Source: Mesostigma viride
Taxonomy: Eukaryota > Streptophyta > Mesostigmatophyceae > Mesostigmatales > Mesostigmataceae
Assembly (NCBI GenBank): GCA_009746045.1
Contig: RPFO01000348.1
Location: 670,901 to 734,900 of the forward strand
Reading direction: 5' to 3'
DNA length: 64,000 bases
Shown here: positions 48,557-60,729 of the stretch, one piece after another
Position numbering within the stretch: the first letter of the stretch is position 1
Layout: the number at the start of each line of letters is the position of its first letter
Notes under the pieces: model-generated
Seen by the model: only the letters and a program-made list of their open reading frames with translations
The model's database searches: none
What the model was told of the DNA's origin: nothing
Made by a program: the position numbers and the translations under genes

Positions 48557-50580
48557 TGTTCCTGCAAAATGCGCCAGATCATGCATCGAGAGAAAATGCC
48601 ACAAGTGATGAGATGCTGGCAGGCAGGCTTCACACGCCAGGCGACGTGACCTTCACTTCCAGGCTGCGGCGTTCGACGCCACCAAGGGATCTATCAAAAA
48701 GGCTGTATTCTAGAAAATATGGCACCAGTTTCACTATTGTTCCATTGAGGAGTGACACCATTTTGAAAGCGTTTCGTAAAACGCATGACTGCAACAAGAA
48801 ATCTCGACAGCCCTACATGCGGCAACGCGGATCATGTTTTCACATTCTCATTAAAAGAGGAAACGAAGATGGATAAATAAAGAGACTTTCAATCTCCTCT
48901 TACCTAGAGAGTATAAGTAAGAGTGGTCCTAGGAGGTTTCTTGCCGTGCGAACTAGCTGGCTATGGTGAAAGCAGCACTCCCGCTTCGGCTTTGGGCCCA
49001 GGGCTGAAACGCTCTGCGCTGTGCTGAGAGAAGCGAGGGGGGAGGATAAAATGGGGTTGGGTGGGGTGTCGGCGGGGTTCGACGGGTCACGAAATCAACC
49101 CGGCGTCTCAAGTGGAGATCGGTAGCGACGCGCGGGGACGAGCTAACCCGCGGGTCGGTTTCAGGTGAGACGCAGCCGGTTGATTAAACCATACTTTGAA
49201 CGTTCCCAGTACGGTACCTTGATGATCATGTTACTAAAACAATTGGGTAACACTAGAAATCGTATCCGAAATTGCTCTCACAAGTAGAACCCTTGGGCGA
49301 GACCTGGCTTGCAACGCTTGGAAGGTGGGCGGGAGGTTCCGACTGATGAGTGATGACGCAAGGGGCGCAACACGTCTCACGCCAAACGTTGCCGACAAGA
49401 TCCGGAAAGGCGGGATACCGGTTGGTCCTTTCTGGACTGTACTAAAACTACCCGCCATCTGCCCATTGCCCAACGCTTCGAGGGAAAACGTATCTATTGG
49501 GTGATTGGGACTGGCACGTGGCAGTCTGCAACTGGCAACTGGCAACTGGCAACTGGCAACTGGCAAGCCTTGTACAATGCAGTCCAGAAGCAAATGGGCC
49601 ATGGGGGGTAGTCCCGTATTCCAGGTTCCATAATGACATCAAAGAAAATCGATCACCATTTCACCGTCCTGTTACCATGCGTACTGGCCTGGGGATGCCG
49701 AGTGTTGCTTTTGGTTATTTTACCCAGCTTCTCGAGTCGACTTCTGTTCAAGACGTACAGAACAGCGTGGGAATACACGTATAATACTGTACAATACTGT
49801 AAAGTGACTGGCTGACTGACGGACTGACTGACAGGGCGGCTTAGTGGAAAGCCGACGTTACTCCCCAAGAGTCCCTAAGTTTAATAGCCAAACGATCTTG
49901 TGAACCAGGCATTGCATTTAACGTGACGTGATTGATGTAGTCAAGCGTTAACCCACAACAGCTGCCACCACGTGACAATATTAGATAATGAATAAGATGA
50001 CTGCAGACGACAGCCGAAAGAAAGACCCCTTGCGGTTGGGTGCAGATCGATGAGGAAGCTGGCGATGCATCTCGATTATCCAAGGCTGGTATAAAGGAGC
50101 GGGCTTCCTGTAGGTTGTGCAAGTGCATTTGCTCGCTCATACCCAGGTGGTAATGGCTGCCCTGTGCCCAGTTAGATTAGATGCCGATCTCATTACGCGC
50201 AAACGCATGGGTAGTATTGTACCTCGGTTGTACGTTGCCGTGGCCCCGTGTGTAGCGCTACATGCCGCTACATTGCTTTAGCAACGACCTATTCGTAGGT
50301 ATCAATTGACAGTTTCGTGATAGTTGTGTCGCATACATCGGCATAACAAACCCTGATACTGCGCCTTCAAAATATTCTCCAATGCATCCAACTCGGAGGC
50401 AGACGGAGGGCACCTGCACATCATCATTGGTGAACAAGACTTTGCGGTGTGCGATACTGCGATACCCTACTGTGATTCCCTATTTTGTTTCCAATTATAA
50501 GCACTACCTCGCCACGCGTCATCGATATGCAATACCACGGTAGACATTGCATTTGCCATATTAGACCATTTGCCAACTCG
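48557..50580. promoter_or_regulatory. Actin 5' flank with presumed 5'UTR intron
   Basis: The acceptor at 48562 (TTTTGCAG) shows the actin leader is spliced; the donor and first exon were not fixed. A 7-bp AACTGGC array stands at 49527-49565. No other gene seen. Confidence 0.45.
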
Positions 50581-51147
50581 ATGGGTTGTCTCCTTGATAT
50601 TAGACTCGAGAACGCGGAAAAGATGACGGCAGGCTCGAGCTACCATGGTCCGGATTCTCCCAATTTCTGGCCTGCACTGGTTGTCTCCTTGATATTAGCC
50701 AATGCAACCTGAACGACTCGACAAACGCGGATAAGGATAACATCAGGCTTGAGCTACAAGGGTCCTGATTTCTGTCCTGCGCTAGTTGTCTCACTGATAT
50801 CTGCCAGCCTGGGTCCTCATAGACGTGAGTGCATCGTGATATGTGCACAACATGACGTAGCCCATTTTTCATTGATCTTGGGTGTGCCTGTGCTCCTACT
50901 TATAATGTTAATTTGTTAGCGTATCGTGCAGTATGCGAACTAGTCCTTATGCAATCAATTGTTAGGTAAGTACTTGTGTGCCATGCACAGAGGCATGTAA
51001 GTAGTATACCAGTCTCGTTCTTATTTACATACACATACGGACACATGCAAACAGCCATAATTAAAACTTCTACACTGTCACCAGTAATTATACTAAAATT
51101 TACCTAGGTCCATTCATCTCGATCCAAAATTACCACGTACATCATTG

Positions 51148-51178
<31 letters not shown>

Positions 51179-51574
51179 CACGCGGGCTCGATAAGTAAGT
51201 AAGCCGTAAGTACTTGCACGTGTCATGCGGATCGGCATGCCACGGAGTACTATTCTAACTCGTCAGAAAACTAATTACACGAGCGATACAAATATCGTTC
51301 GTCTGGGTCATACATGCCCCAACCCTGTAGTCACTAGAGGCTCGATTGAGCTTCCATATGGACGGTTCTTCCATGCCTGAGCGCTGGATGCTGATTGTCG
51401 ATCGTGCATGCTGATTTGACATATATTATTATGATCGTCCAGAGACAACCAACGCAGGCCAGAAATAGACATTGCGTGAGAGATTGTACGCACCGGACAT
51501 TGAATCATTAGGTACCACGATATGCAAGACATGCATTCATATCGATATGCATGCCATTAATTAATTATTAATTG

Positions 51575-52437
51575 CCGCTTCCCCCAGAAGCCAGGTGAGA
51601 CGTCAACCTCCCTTGCCGACGAGCTTAAGGACCAGCTCCTTACCCTCATGGGCCTGGTAGGTGAGGTCGAAGTGCGTGGGTGCCACCGCCTTCCCCAGTC
51701 ACGGGACAAGGCGGCTCCCCCACCAGTCCTGCTCACCTTCCCTCCCGTGAGGACAAGTGCTCAGCGGTTCCTCTCTTGTCGATCGCAAGCGGTTGCACGA
51801 CCTCACCTGGACGCTGGACGACGACCTGACCCCCGCTCACCAGCAACAGGTCAGCACGACGTGACCTGTGGCCTGAATACCTCCGCCACAAGCACGACCC
51901 ACAGAAGCCCAAGGTGTACTGGAGGGGCGGCCGGGGACCTGATGATCAACCACAAGATGTGGACGCCCCCAGCGGGCTAGAATAGCTTGCAGCCCTAGGT
52001 AGCTTGACTTCATTGGTAGTCACTGCCGCCATGGCAGCCATGCCTAGAATGTTTGCCTAGTTGTGGCACCTTACCTAGTCATGTGTGCACACCGCTAACG
52101 CACGGTATACACAACCAGCCATAGCCTTAGCTTAGTCCTTGTACAGCCATGCTACGTCCTGGCTTCGATCAGATTACTTGCCCACGCTCCTTGTTATTAT
52201 GATATGCTCACATGGGTCTTATTGCACCCACAGACTGCCGGATCGTTAGCGTGTCAGTTTAGCTAGCGTTCCCGCATGCAGCTGTGGCATGCCTTTGGCA
52301 TGAAGGAGACTGGGGGTCTCTTCCCTTTCTCCTGTTGTGCACACACAGGGATTAAAAGCACTGAAGTCGGTGCTCCGTGACTCCCCAACGGGAGCACGTG
52401 TTTAATTAATTAATTAATTACTTAATTAATTAAACAG
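51575..52437 (+). pseudogene. LINE 3' fragment with hairpin and TTAA tail
   Basis: Homologous to 28690-29560 in opposite orientation. It encodes LADELKDQLLTLMGLVGEVE and, after frame breaks, peptides related to the WRGG-DLMINHKMW of the other copy. It ends in the hairpin 52370-52399 followed by a TTAA-rich tail. Confidence 0.7.
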
Positions 52438-53039
52438 CTGGGCAAACATTCTAGGCATGGCTGCCATGGCGGCAGTTTTCTGACCACGGCAGGTCCGCAT
52501 ATTATTAGGAGAGCGGCGGGAGGTCGCCAACATCCTGCCGGGGTGGCTGGGATGCGATTGATGGTGGCCGTCTGCTCCGCTATCTTTGGGACCTGTGTGG
52601 CCATGCAGGGCCTCGGTGTGGGCGGTGATGGCTTCAGTACCCGATGAGGTACTGTTCTATACGCAGCCGATACTTCACCCGCGAAGGCAAGTGGCATGAC
52701 TCACTCGCCCAGGTCGATCTGGAGTCGTAGATAGCAACTCCGCATCATTCAGATCGACTATCCAAGACGACTGTACGCTTTGCCATATGAAAATCAGAAT
52801 ATGATGAAGGGTGTGGGGGTAGGTTGCATGCCGGCTAACCCCCGATAACTCAGGAGAATATAAAGGCTTCTCCCTGAGCTAGCCTGAGGGTTTTAATAGA
52901 TGCATACCCAGCAGGGTTCATATCCACAAACCGCAACGTATTGTATATACGTTAACGCGCCACAACCCCACAATTAACGGTCCGCCGGCATAAGATCGAT
53001 GCTTGCATGCATCAGCTAGCTACAACATTTTTTTTTTTT

Positions 53040-53320
53040 GGTTTCCCGAGTGCGACGGGACGACCTGACGACACGGATTGGCATGGCGTGGGCGCAACTC
53101 GATGACCACCGCCGCTGGTGGAGCAACCCCGCCCTACCGGCCCCGGATCGTCAAGCGTGACCTCTTCAAGGTCGTCATTCTGACGATCCTCACCTACGGC
53201 GCCGAGACCTGGACACTGACGCAGGAGCTGGAGCGCAACGACTCGACGACATTGTCACCAAGATGCTGCGCAAGGCCCGTCGCCTTTGGTTTGCACATGC
53301 ATTAGTAATGAGGATTTGTA
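53040..53320 (+). pseudogene. LINE reverse transcriptase fragment
   Basis: Encodes RDLFKVVILTILTYGAETWT with following residues that align with the remnants at 27 kb and 30 kb, then VTKMLRKARRLWFAHA in another frame. Short and frameshifted. Confidence 0.65.
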
Positions 53321-53870
53321 AGCTGATTTGCCCTATGTTTCCCACATTCTTAGGCACAGGCGCGCCTGGGCCTAGCCGGGCACCTGGCCCGCACAGATCA
53401 GGTAGATACATCAGAATCAGATAGACTAGAGCTCTGGCACCAAGCCCGCCCAGCCTGGGTGTTATGTCCTCACCTGGCGCATGCACGCCCCAGGCCGTGC
53501 GTGGCAGGGCCGCCACCGGCCCGGCCGCGTAGACTTTTCGTGATAGACTCGGCATGGACATGTGCTACCCTATATAGCTACCCTATATATCGACGTGACG
53601 GGCTCACATCCGGGCAGCCTCAGGTCTGGCTTGTCTGTAATATGGAGGCAGATGGTACGCAAGGATAGATGGCAAGTAGTGATGAAGGAGACCACCCCCA
53701 CGTCTGCGGGGGCTCCGCGTGTGACCGCGTATATGGCATTCATAGTGATTCGGGCCGTGGTGCCCACAACCCCGCTGTAACTAGGACCTACTATAGATAG
53801 CTTACATCATCCATTCCACCATCCCATGTTCCCCTCCCACTGAGGACTTATGCCGGCGTCCCGCATTATG

Positions 53871-54485
53871 GGTACGTTGGTTCTGTCGGCCATATCTGTC
53901 GGCCTGGCGCCGTAATGACCCATTTGTTTCATGCCGCCACGCCGTCATTCTGGCACCACCGCCGTCATGCAGTCCGCAGCCACCATGTCGCCATCGTCAT
54001 GCCCCCATTTCCGTTATTGCTTTGCGTTCCAGATGTCTGCAATGGCTACGCCATCGTGCTGGTCATTATGGTTTCTTTTATCTTCTGTTCATCAGGCCAA
54101 TGCCATATTGTCGCCGTGTATGGTGTTTTCTTGATTATGTGCAGCGTACAGACCGCCACCCAGTGCGTCTGCTCCTGACATCCCGACTTGGCCGCCCCTT
54201 CTGGCATCAAGGTACGTTGGTTCTGTCGGCCATATCTGTCGGCCTGGCGCCGTAATGACCCATTTGTTTCATGCCGACACGCCGTCATTCTGGCACCACC
54301 GCCGTCATGCAGTCCGCAGCGGCACCATGCATGTCGCCAGGCGCCATGCCCCCATTTCCGTTATTGCTTTGCGTTCACCAGATGTCTGCAAAGGCTACGC
54401 CATCGGCTTCATTATGGTTTCTTTTATCTTCTGTTCATCAGGCCAATGACATATTGTCGCCGCGCAAGGTGTTTTCTTGATGTGC
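53871..54485. repeat. Direct duplication, ~340 bp, two copies
   Basis: Both copies start GGTACGTTGGTTCTGTCGGC (53871 and 54211) and share ATGACCCATTTGTTTCATGC. The second has small indels. Confidence 0.92.
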
Positions 54486-54640
54486 AGCGCCCCCATCTGT
54501 GTCATGCTGCCAGCGCCTCTATCTGTGTCATGCTGCCAGCGCCCGGGCATCTGTGTCATGCTGCCAGCGTCCCCATCTGTGTCATGCTGCCAGCGCCCCC
54601 ATCTGTGTCATGCTGCCAGCGCCCCCTTCTGTGTCACATC
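54485..54640. repeat. ~27-bp minisatellite, 6 copies
   Basis: Unit ATCTGTGTCATGCTGCCAGC with a variable 5-9 bp linker, directly following the 340-bp duplication. Confidence 0.92.
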
Positions 54641-56281
54641 GTGACGCAGTAACGTGTCCATTAATTTATATTAATCAGCTACAACGTGTATGCATGCCAT
54701 GTGCATGTACATTACAGATCGAAGTTCTGTGATATTCATGTGGGACAATCCCCATCATGCAGCCATCTCCATATGCAAGACAGGCTTACAGGTAGCGAAG
54801 GCCGGCCGGAGGCCAATGACATGCAAGCCTCCTCCGGCCCGGCCGGCCGGGTGTTTAGGGAAGGCGCGTCTCACCTGTCACAATGGCAGCAACTGTGCAT
54901 ATGCCAACCTGGCTGCCGGCCCTGCCGGCGCCCTACTAGCTAGATCGTGCTAGGTGTACTAGCTCATGCATGGTTACACGTGACGCAGTTAACCATAAGT
55001 TAATTAAGCTTCTGATTTGTTAAGCTTCTTCACATCAATGCGAGGGTTTCATGCTCCACGACTACCCAACGGGAGCATGGTCACGAAATTCCATAAAAGA
55101 AAGGCCATGTGCACACAAAAATGGAAGGCATGCGGGCAACATTAGAATGGTCAAGCATTGGCCGGGGTCAAGATGATAAGCACTGTCTACATTAATTAGT
55201 CTTAGCGTTCGATCATGGGCCTACATTGTGTCGATCCTCCCAGCACGGAGGATTTATCGAAGCTGCCGGCCATAAGCGCCATGCAATGTGCTATAAAGGG
55301 TGGTGCGCACATGATGTGCACACGGGTTGACAGTGAGCACAAACACCGTTCGCTACCGGCAAGATGCTAGTTGGAAGTAAAGGGAGGCTTGATTAACAGC
55401 GTACACTTTTAAATTACATACAGCCGATTGCCTGCAGAAGGATGTCTGATGCATGGGCTTCATTCATTTGAAAAGTCTGTCAGATGTTGGTATAGGCAGA
55501 TATGGCACTTGGCATAGTGTCAGGGCTGGCCTGTCTGCCCCGTGGTTCGCGACCGGGTGGAAGAGGGCCGCAGCCGGCGTGGCTGGGGCTGCGCATATGG
55601 CGATGACTGGGGCACTGCTGCGGGGGCAGATGCTGCCGCAGCGGTTCCTCCCCCGAGCGGTTGCAGGTAAGGTGACAGCTTGGCGCCACGCGCTGTGGGA
55701 GGCAATGTGCTTATGGTTGCAGTCCTCTTCCCTGCAGCCATGCGATAACATGGGCAGTGGATTGTGGTGTTACCCCATCAATCAGTGAGCAATCGGTAGA
55801 AGATCTTGTTGGTCACAGGGGTCGCCCGGTGGCTCAGGTCCACCATCAGCGGGCCAAGCCAACAGTGGAAGGGGGGCAGTTATAGAAAGCAAGGCAACCA
55901 GACATTGTGGGGGGGGTGGAAACGACCAGATGAGGCAGAGACGGAACAGTCAGCATGTGGGCCAGCATGTGCACGGCACATGGCTGGAAACCGGCAAAGG
56001 TTCAGCTTACGATATGCAAGTGTGCTCACCTGCGAAGATGCAAACATCAATTCACTGAAATAGACGCTGACATTATCAGACCGTTGTCGGCTGCTGGCAT
56101 GCAAACTTGAGATCCCAGAGGGGCCCTAGCTAGAAATTTAGAAAAAGCCAGCTATCTAGAAAAAGCCAAACCACGGGTAGCGCTGCAGCGTATTTCACAC
56201 TGCTGTGTGTGTGTGTGTGTGGCGAGCGGAAACACAGCTAACAGGAAGAAAAAAAAAAGAGGCAGCAAACGTCACTAGCGA
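54640..56281. other. Intergenic stretch, no assured gene
   Basis: Includes the diverged hairpin at 55051 and overlapping frames at 55450-55790 open on both strands. None has a recognisable family or convincing splice partners. Confidence 0.35.
55048..55080 (+). repeat. Diverged solo hairpin
   Basis: ATGCTCC and GGGAGCAT arms around ACGACTACCCAAC match the hairpin family with substitutions and lack the TTAA tail. Confidence 0.5.
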
Positions 56282-57572
56282 CTACACATGTTGTGGCAAC
56301 TGCCATATCCAAGTTGGCGAGTTCCACAGTGGGGAGTGGCACCCACCATCTCCCAGGAACGCAGGTGGGGCAGCGAACGCAGACATGAGGGCGGCTGTCG
56401 ACTGCACTGTGGCCACCGATGATAGAGGGTTGAGAGCCACCACCGGTGGCTGCGACACTGGCCCTGGTATGGGCGCCGGGGCAGGGTGTACGGATGGAGT
56501 TGGCGCAGGGACAGGCCTCCCTGTGCCCACCACCATGTTTGTCCTAGGAGCGCCCACACCCACCCGGCCACTGCTCAACACCCCGGAGCCAGGATGACCA
56601 GAGATGCCAGAATAACCATCACCGGGTCTCTGGCGTAGCGAGGCGATCAGGCGCGCCCCCAGCTGGTATTCAGCTGCCAGGCTGCTCCCAGGGGGCTCCT
56701 TGAGCCCTGCCAGGCCCAACAGCCACACCAGCTCTTGCTGGAACTCGGACGGCTGCTGGCCCCCGCCACCCTTGCCTGAGGGCTGCGATGGCAGATTGGC
56801 CAGCGCTTGCAATTTGGCCGACATCTGGCGCTCCTTTTGGAGCCGGTGGGCGAGCGCCTGTCCTGCGTCGTGGAGCACCTGCAGGGTGTTCACGGGCACA
56901 AAGGGCCTGCCGATGGAACCGGATGGCTCCAAGGCATCGGATACCCCGGCGGATGCGGCCGCTTGCACGTTTGCATCACCCGCTGAGCCCTGGTCAGCGT
57001 TGTCGGCAGGCTGGCGAGCACCTGAGGCAGGATCAACCCCACCCCTATCCCAGGGACTGGCACTATTGATCAGCTCGTTGACTTGGTCTTCCAGGTCAGA
57101 CCGGGCCAGCTGTAGCAGCACAGGGCTCCACTTGACCACCCACTCCCATGTCTGCATGCATAGGCGCAGCGGGGAGCCAGCGAGGACACCCTGGGCAGCC
57201 CCTGGGTGGCTCGCCCAGGCCTCTGAGAACTCTACCATTAGCGGCTCGCCGCCACACGCAGGGCCGTTTGCCTCGCCCGCTGTTACTGCCACCGGCGCCA
57301 CTGCTGTTGCCAGGATTCCGTTTCCAGCGTCGCCAACCGCACGCTCGGCCATCCAGGCGTGCAGGGAGCACAGGGGGGGAAGTGTGCCAGCTGGCAGGGG
57401 AATGCCAGCAGAATTGAGGATGGCGGCGGCGGTGGCGGCTCGGTCTTCAGAGGAAGGTGGCACGATGCCACTCGCCTTGATCCCAGCAGACGATTTGGCG
57501 GGGTTCAGGGTTGGAGGCAGGATGGCGGCGGGCGAGGGGCAGTTGGGCCATCCGCATTGAGGGATGCCTTTG
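56282..57572 (-). CDS. Hypothetical protein, large (probably terminal) exon
   Basis: An open frame of about 430 codons without an early ATG begins just after an acceptor-like ATGACAG at 57573, so it is probably an exon rather than a whole gene. Composition is protein-like: a mixed region with LHAWMAERAVGDAGNG, AWASHPGAAQGVL and MQTWEWVVKWSPVLLQLARS, then a coiled-coil-like stretch (ALAHRLQKERQMSAKLQALA), then a Pro/Gly/Ala-rich low-complexity tail. No known domain was recognised. It ends in WIWQLPQHV and a stop. The 8-bp minisatellite at 57597 would lie in the intron upstream. The plus-strand frame over the same bases looks like a shadow. Confidence 0.5.
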
Positions 57573-57596
57573 CTGATGATGCTGTCATGTCATTGG

Positions 57597-57745
57597 CAGG
57601 CGGGCAGGTGGGCAGGTGGGCAGGTGGGCAGGTGGGCAGGTGGGCAGGTGGGCAGGTGGGCAGGTGGGCAGGTGGGCAGGTGGGCAGGTGGGCAGGTGGG
57701 CAGGTGGGCAGTTGGGCAGGTGGGCAGGTGGGCAGGTGGGTACGC
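57597..57745. repeat. 8-bp minisatellite
   Basis: GGGCAGGT repeated about 18 times with a single GTT variant. Confidence 0.97.
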
Positions 57746-58832
57746 CGGCGTGCAGGGGGGCCAGCAGGGGAGAGAAAAGTCCCGTTTTCTCGTCCTTTTG
57801 CTTGATATCGGTCCTTCATGGTGATGTGTGGCTTGGGTGGCTAGCAGTGCGGATATTGTGTGCTTCATTATTAATCCTGAGACGTGGTGTTTGAGGATTG
57901 AGGGCGGAAGTATAAACCACCTGGGGGGTTATTAGTGAGGATTGTGTGAGGTGGACAATCCTACGCCACACTGTAAAAGGCCTGTAAAACATAGGACCAT
58001 AGGAGGCTGTGGGCCTCTTTGTTAGCCTAGATCACGAGAGCATTGGGTTGCAGAGGGCAACGTGACCACAGGACGAGGGGAGGCCATCGCCAACCCAAGG
58101 ACCATAAGATGCAGAGGGCGGTCAACAATAGGATTATAGGATGCACTAAGCCGGTGTCAAATACACAACCATTGGATGCAGAGAGTGGTGTCAACCACAG
58201 GTATGATCAACCGATCACGTACACGTGGTTCAGGGGTGGTTCGCTCGCGTCTGCCGGCGCCACCTGTCTCGGCGTGCAAGCGGCCACCAGCGCGAGGCAT
58301 GGCCGGATGAGCATCTGGACTTTGTGCCTGCGGCATGCGTGCAGCAGGCATGCATCACAAACACGCGCTGGGGATGAATCAGGGACCCAGCAATAAGCGG
58401 CATCAACTGGACCCAGAGGGCACCCGTTTACTCGGGGAGGAAGACGAGGGGACATTGTGTGTGTGATCCATAAGTGAGTATAACCACAAGTAATAAATTA
58501 AAGAATAATACAGTAGGTGTCATAAGTACCCATTTCAGAGACAGGCCAGCGGCGTGATATGCGGGTAACAATGAAAACGGCTTGCTGGCTCTAGGTCCCA
58601 GGCCAGAAGCCTCTCACGGGCAGGCACAGGCAAAGGAGTGAACGGGCGTATTCCATGTACATTTGCTGCCTTGCAATTTATTGTAGCTAGCCTGGTGGGA
58701 AAAGCTGCTTGTCAGTCACACCCTTCAAGGAGAATACCCGGTAGGGCATGGGGATGGCATCAGCCTGCTGTAGCCTGAGCACAATGTGCAGTCCACGCCA
58801 ACCATGAGCACCCACCACGTGGCACCTACCCA

Positions 58833-59250
58833 GTGCTCCCCGGCGCCGGCGTCAGTGGCGAGTTGTCGCAGAACAAGAACATGATGCTGGCCTCGGCTGG
58901 GGGAAGGGCATCACTCCTTGTCGGTGCCAGCTCATCTTTCGCACCTGCCACCAAGCGTCACAAGAATTACGATGGGCAAACGGGAAGCCATCGGCATGAC
59001 GCGGCCAGGGTTGCATCGGTGATGATGCCCACTGGAATGGCCAACGCTACGAGAACAACATCGCCGCAAGCATTCTTACTTGGGACGGCCGCCACTAGGT
59101 GGAACAACACGGGTGGCAAAGACGCTCGTCCGCCTGGGCACTCCCTATCGGCAATCGTCCTATTCAAGAACGGATGGTTGAAGCAGAGAACGTGCCTACG
59201 CATGGCTCCTTGGCGCAGCCCATCTCTCCGCACATCCCTTGGCAAATCTC
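58833..59250 (+). CDS. Possible coding exon, unrecognised
   Basis: Plus-strand frame with plausible composition (SGELSQNKNMMLASAGGRAS, SFAPATKRHKNYDGQTGSHR). Minus-strand frames over the same bases are also open, so strand and even coding status are uncertain. No domain recognised. Confidence 0.25.
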
Positions 59251-59577
59251 TCAGCCCCTTAGAGGGCATTCTATACCTATTCATCCATTCGCGTCCACAT
59301 GCCTCTCATGGGAGCGCGGCGGGGTACAAACGTTTGACATGCTCTCCACCCAATATCCCTTGGCCACCCGCCGGGTCGACGACGCCCACGCTCCATGCTT
59401 GGGAAGCGCATGCTCCATGGTCCAACCCTCCCCGCTTGGGACGCACAAACCAAGTAAGCGCTTGGAAAGGGAAAAGGAAGCCTGCGGCTCGCAGATTGAT
59501 CGCAGAGCTTTGCTAGACCATGGACCCACCCTGCGAGATGCCACGCTGGGGAACAGGGTCAACCGAGCACGTACCGT

Positions 59578-59733
59578 TGCTGCTTCTGGGGAGTTGGTGA
59601 GCATCCGCGGTGGTTGCTAGGCTGGTGTGGGATACGGCCACGTTAGCCACGGGCCGCCACAGCCAGGAAGCGTCCGCCACTGGTTGGCCCCTGTCCAAGT
59701 ACGTGCAGAAGAGCTCTGCAAGCTCGGCGGCTG
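59578..59733 (-). CDS. Possible internal exon, unrecognised
   Basis: On the minus strand an acceptor TTTGTGCAG is followed by an open frame (AELAELFCTYLDRGQPVADA) ending at a GTACGT donor after RSSNG. Exon-like, but no homology was recognised and its partner exons are not identified. Confidence 0.3.
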
Positions 59734-60216
59734 CACAAACAATAAGAGCGTTCCGGCAGGAAGAGCATGCCGAAAACAAGAAAACATATTGACAATTAGA
59801 GCATTCCGAGAGCGATAAGAGGATGAGCATATTGACAGTAAGAGCATACAGGCGGAGACCACGTACATGGCATGCAGACTGCAGGTGGCGCAGGACATGG
59901 CATGGTTTTGTAGTCACGTGCAAATGAATGCCCCGCACCCAGCTGCCAGTAGCCTGGACAGCTTCACTGTCCTGCATGGCGCTAGCCTGGATCATTTTCG
60001 GCCGGGCGGACGCCAGCAAAAGAATGCAGAAGCGTGCGATGGTAAGGAGCCATGCATGCAGGGCACGGCGCTGCAAACATGCATTCATGTGTTAGAAAAA
60101 CACGAATGCACGCTGTCCTTGCTGCTAGCTGCAAAGCAGAGTGGTCGGCTGTAGATGGCATGTGGATGGTAAACAGCCAGCTTCCATGCAAGTAAGCAAG
60201 ACTGCTGCAAACACGT

Positions 60217-60712
60217 GTATCAGCGCGTCCTTGGTACATCTACGGCCAGTGGTCTAACTATCAGCGCGTCCTTGGTACATCTATGGCCAGTGGTCTAACT
60301 ATCAGCGCGTCCTTGGTACATCTATGGCCAGTGGTCTAACTATCAGCGCGTCCTTGGTACATCTATGGCCAGTGGTCTAACTATCAGCGCGTCCTTGGTA
60401 CATCTATGGCCAGTGGTCTAACTATCAGCGCGTCCTTGGTACATCTATGGCCAGTGGTCTAACTATCAGCGCGTCCTTGGTACATCTATGGCCAGTGGTC
60501 TAACTATCAGCGCGTCCTTGGTACATCTATGGCCAGTGGTCTAACTATCAGCGCGTCCTTGGTACATCTATGGCCAGTGGTCTAACTATCAGCGCGTCCT
60601 TGGTACATCTACGGCCAGTGGTCTAACTATCAGCGCGTCCTTGGTACATCTATGGCCAGTGGTCTAACTATCAGCGCGTCCTTGGTACATCTATGGCCAG
60701 TGGTCTAACTAT
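60217..60712. repeat. 41-bp minisatellite, 12 copies
   Basis: Unit with CTATCAGCGCGTCCTTGGTA and ATGGCCAGTGGTCTAA, almost invariant; two copies have CTACGG in place of CTATGG. Confidence 0.97.
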
Positions 60713-60729
60713 ACTATTCTAACTATACA

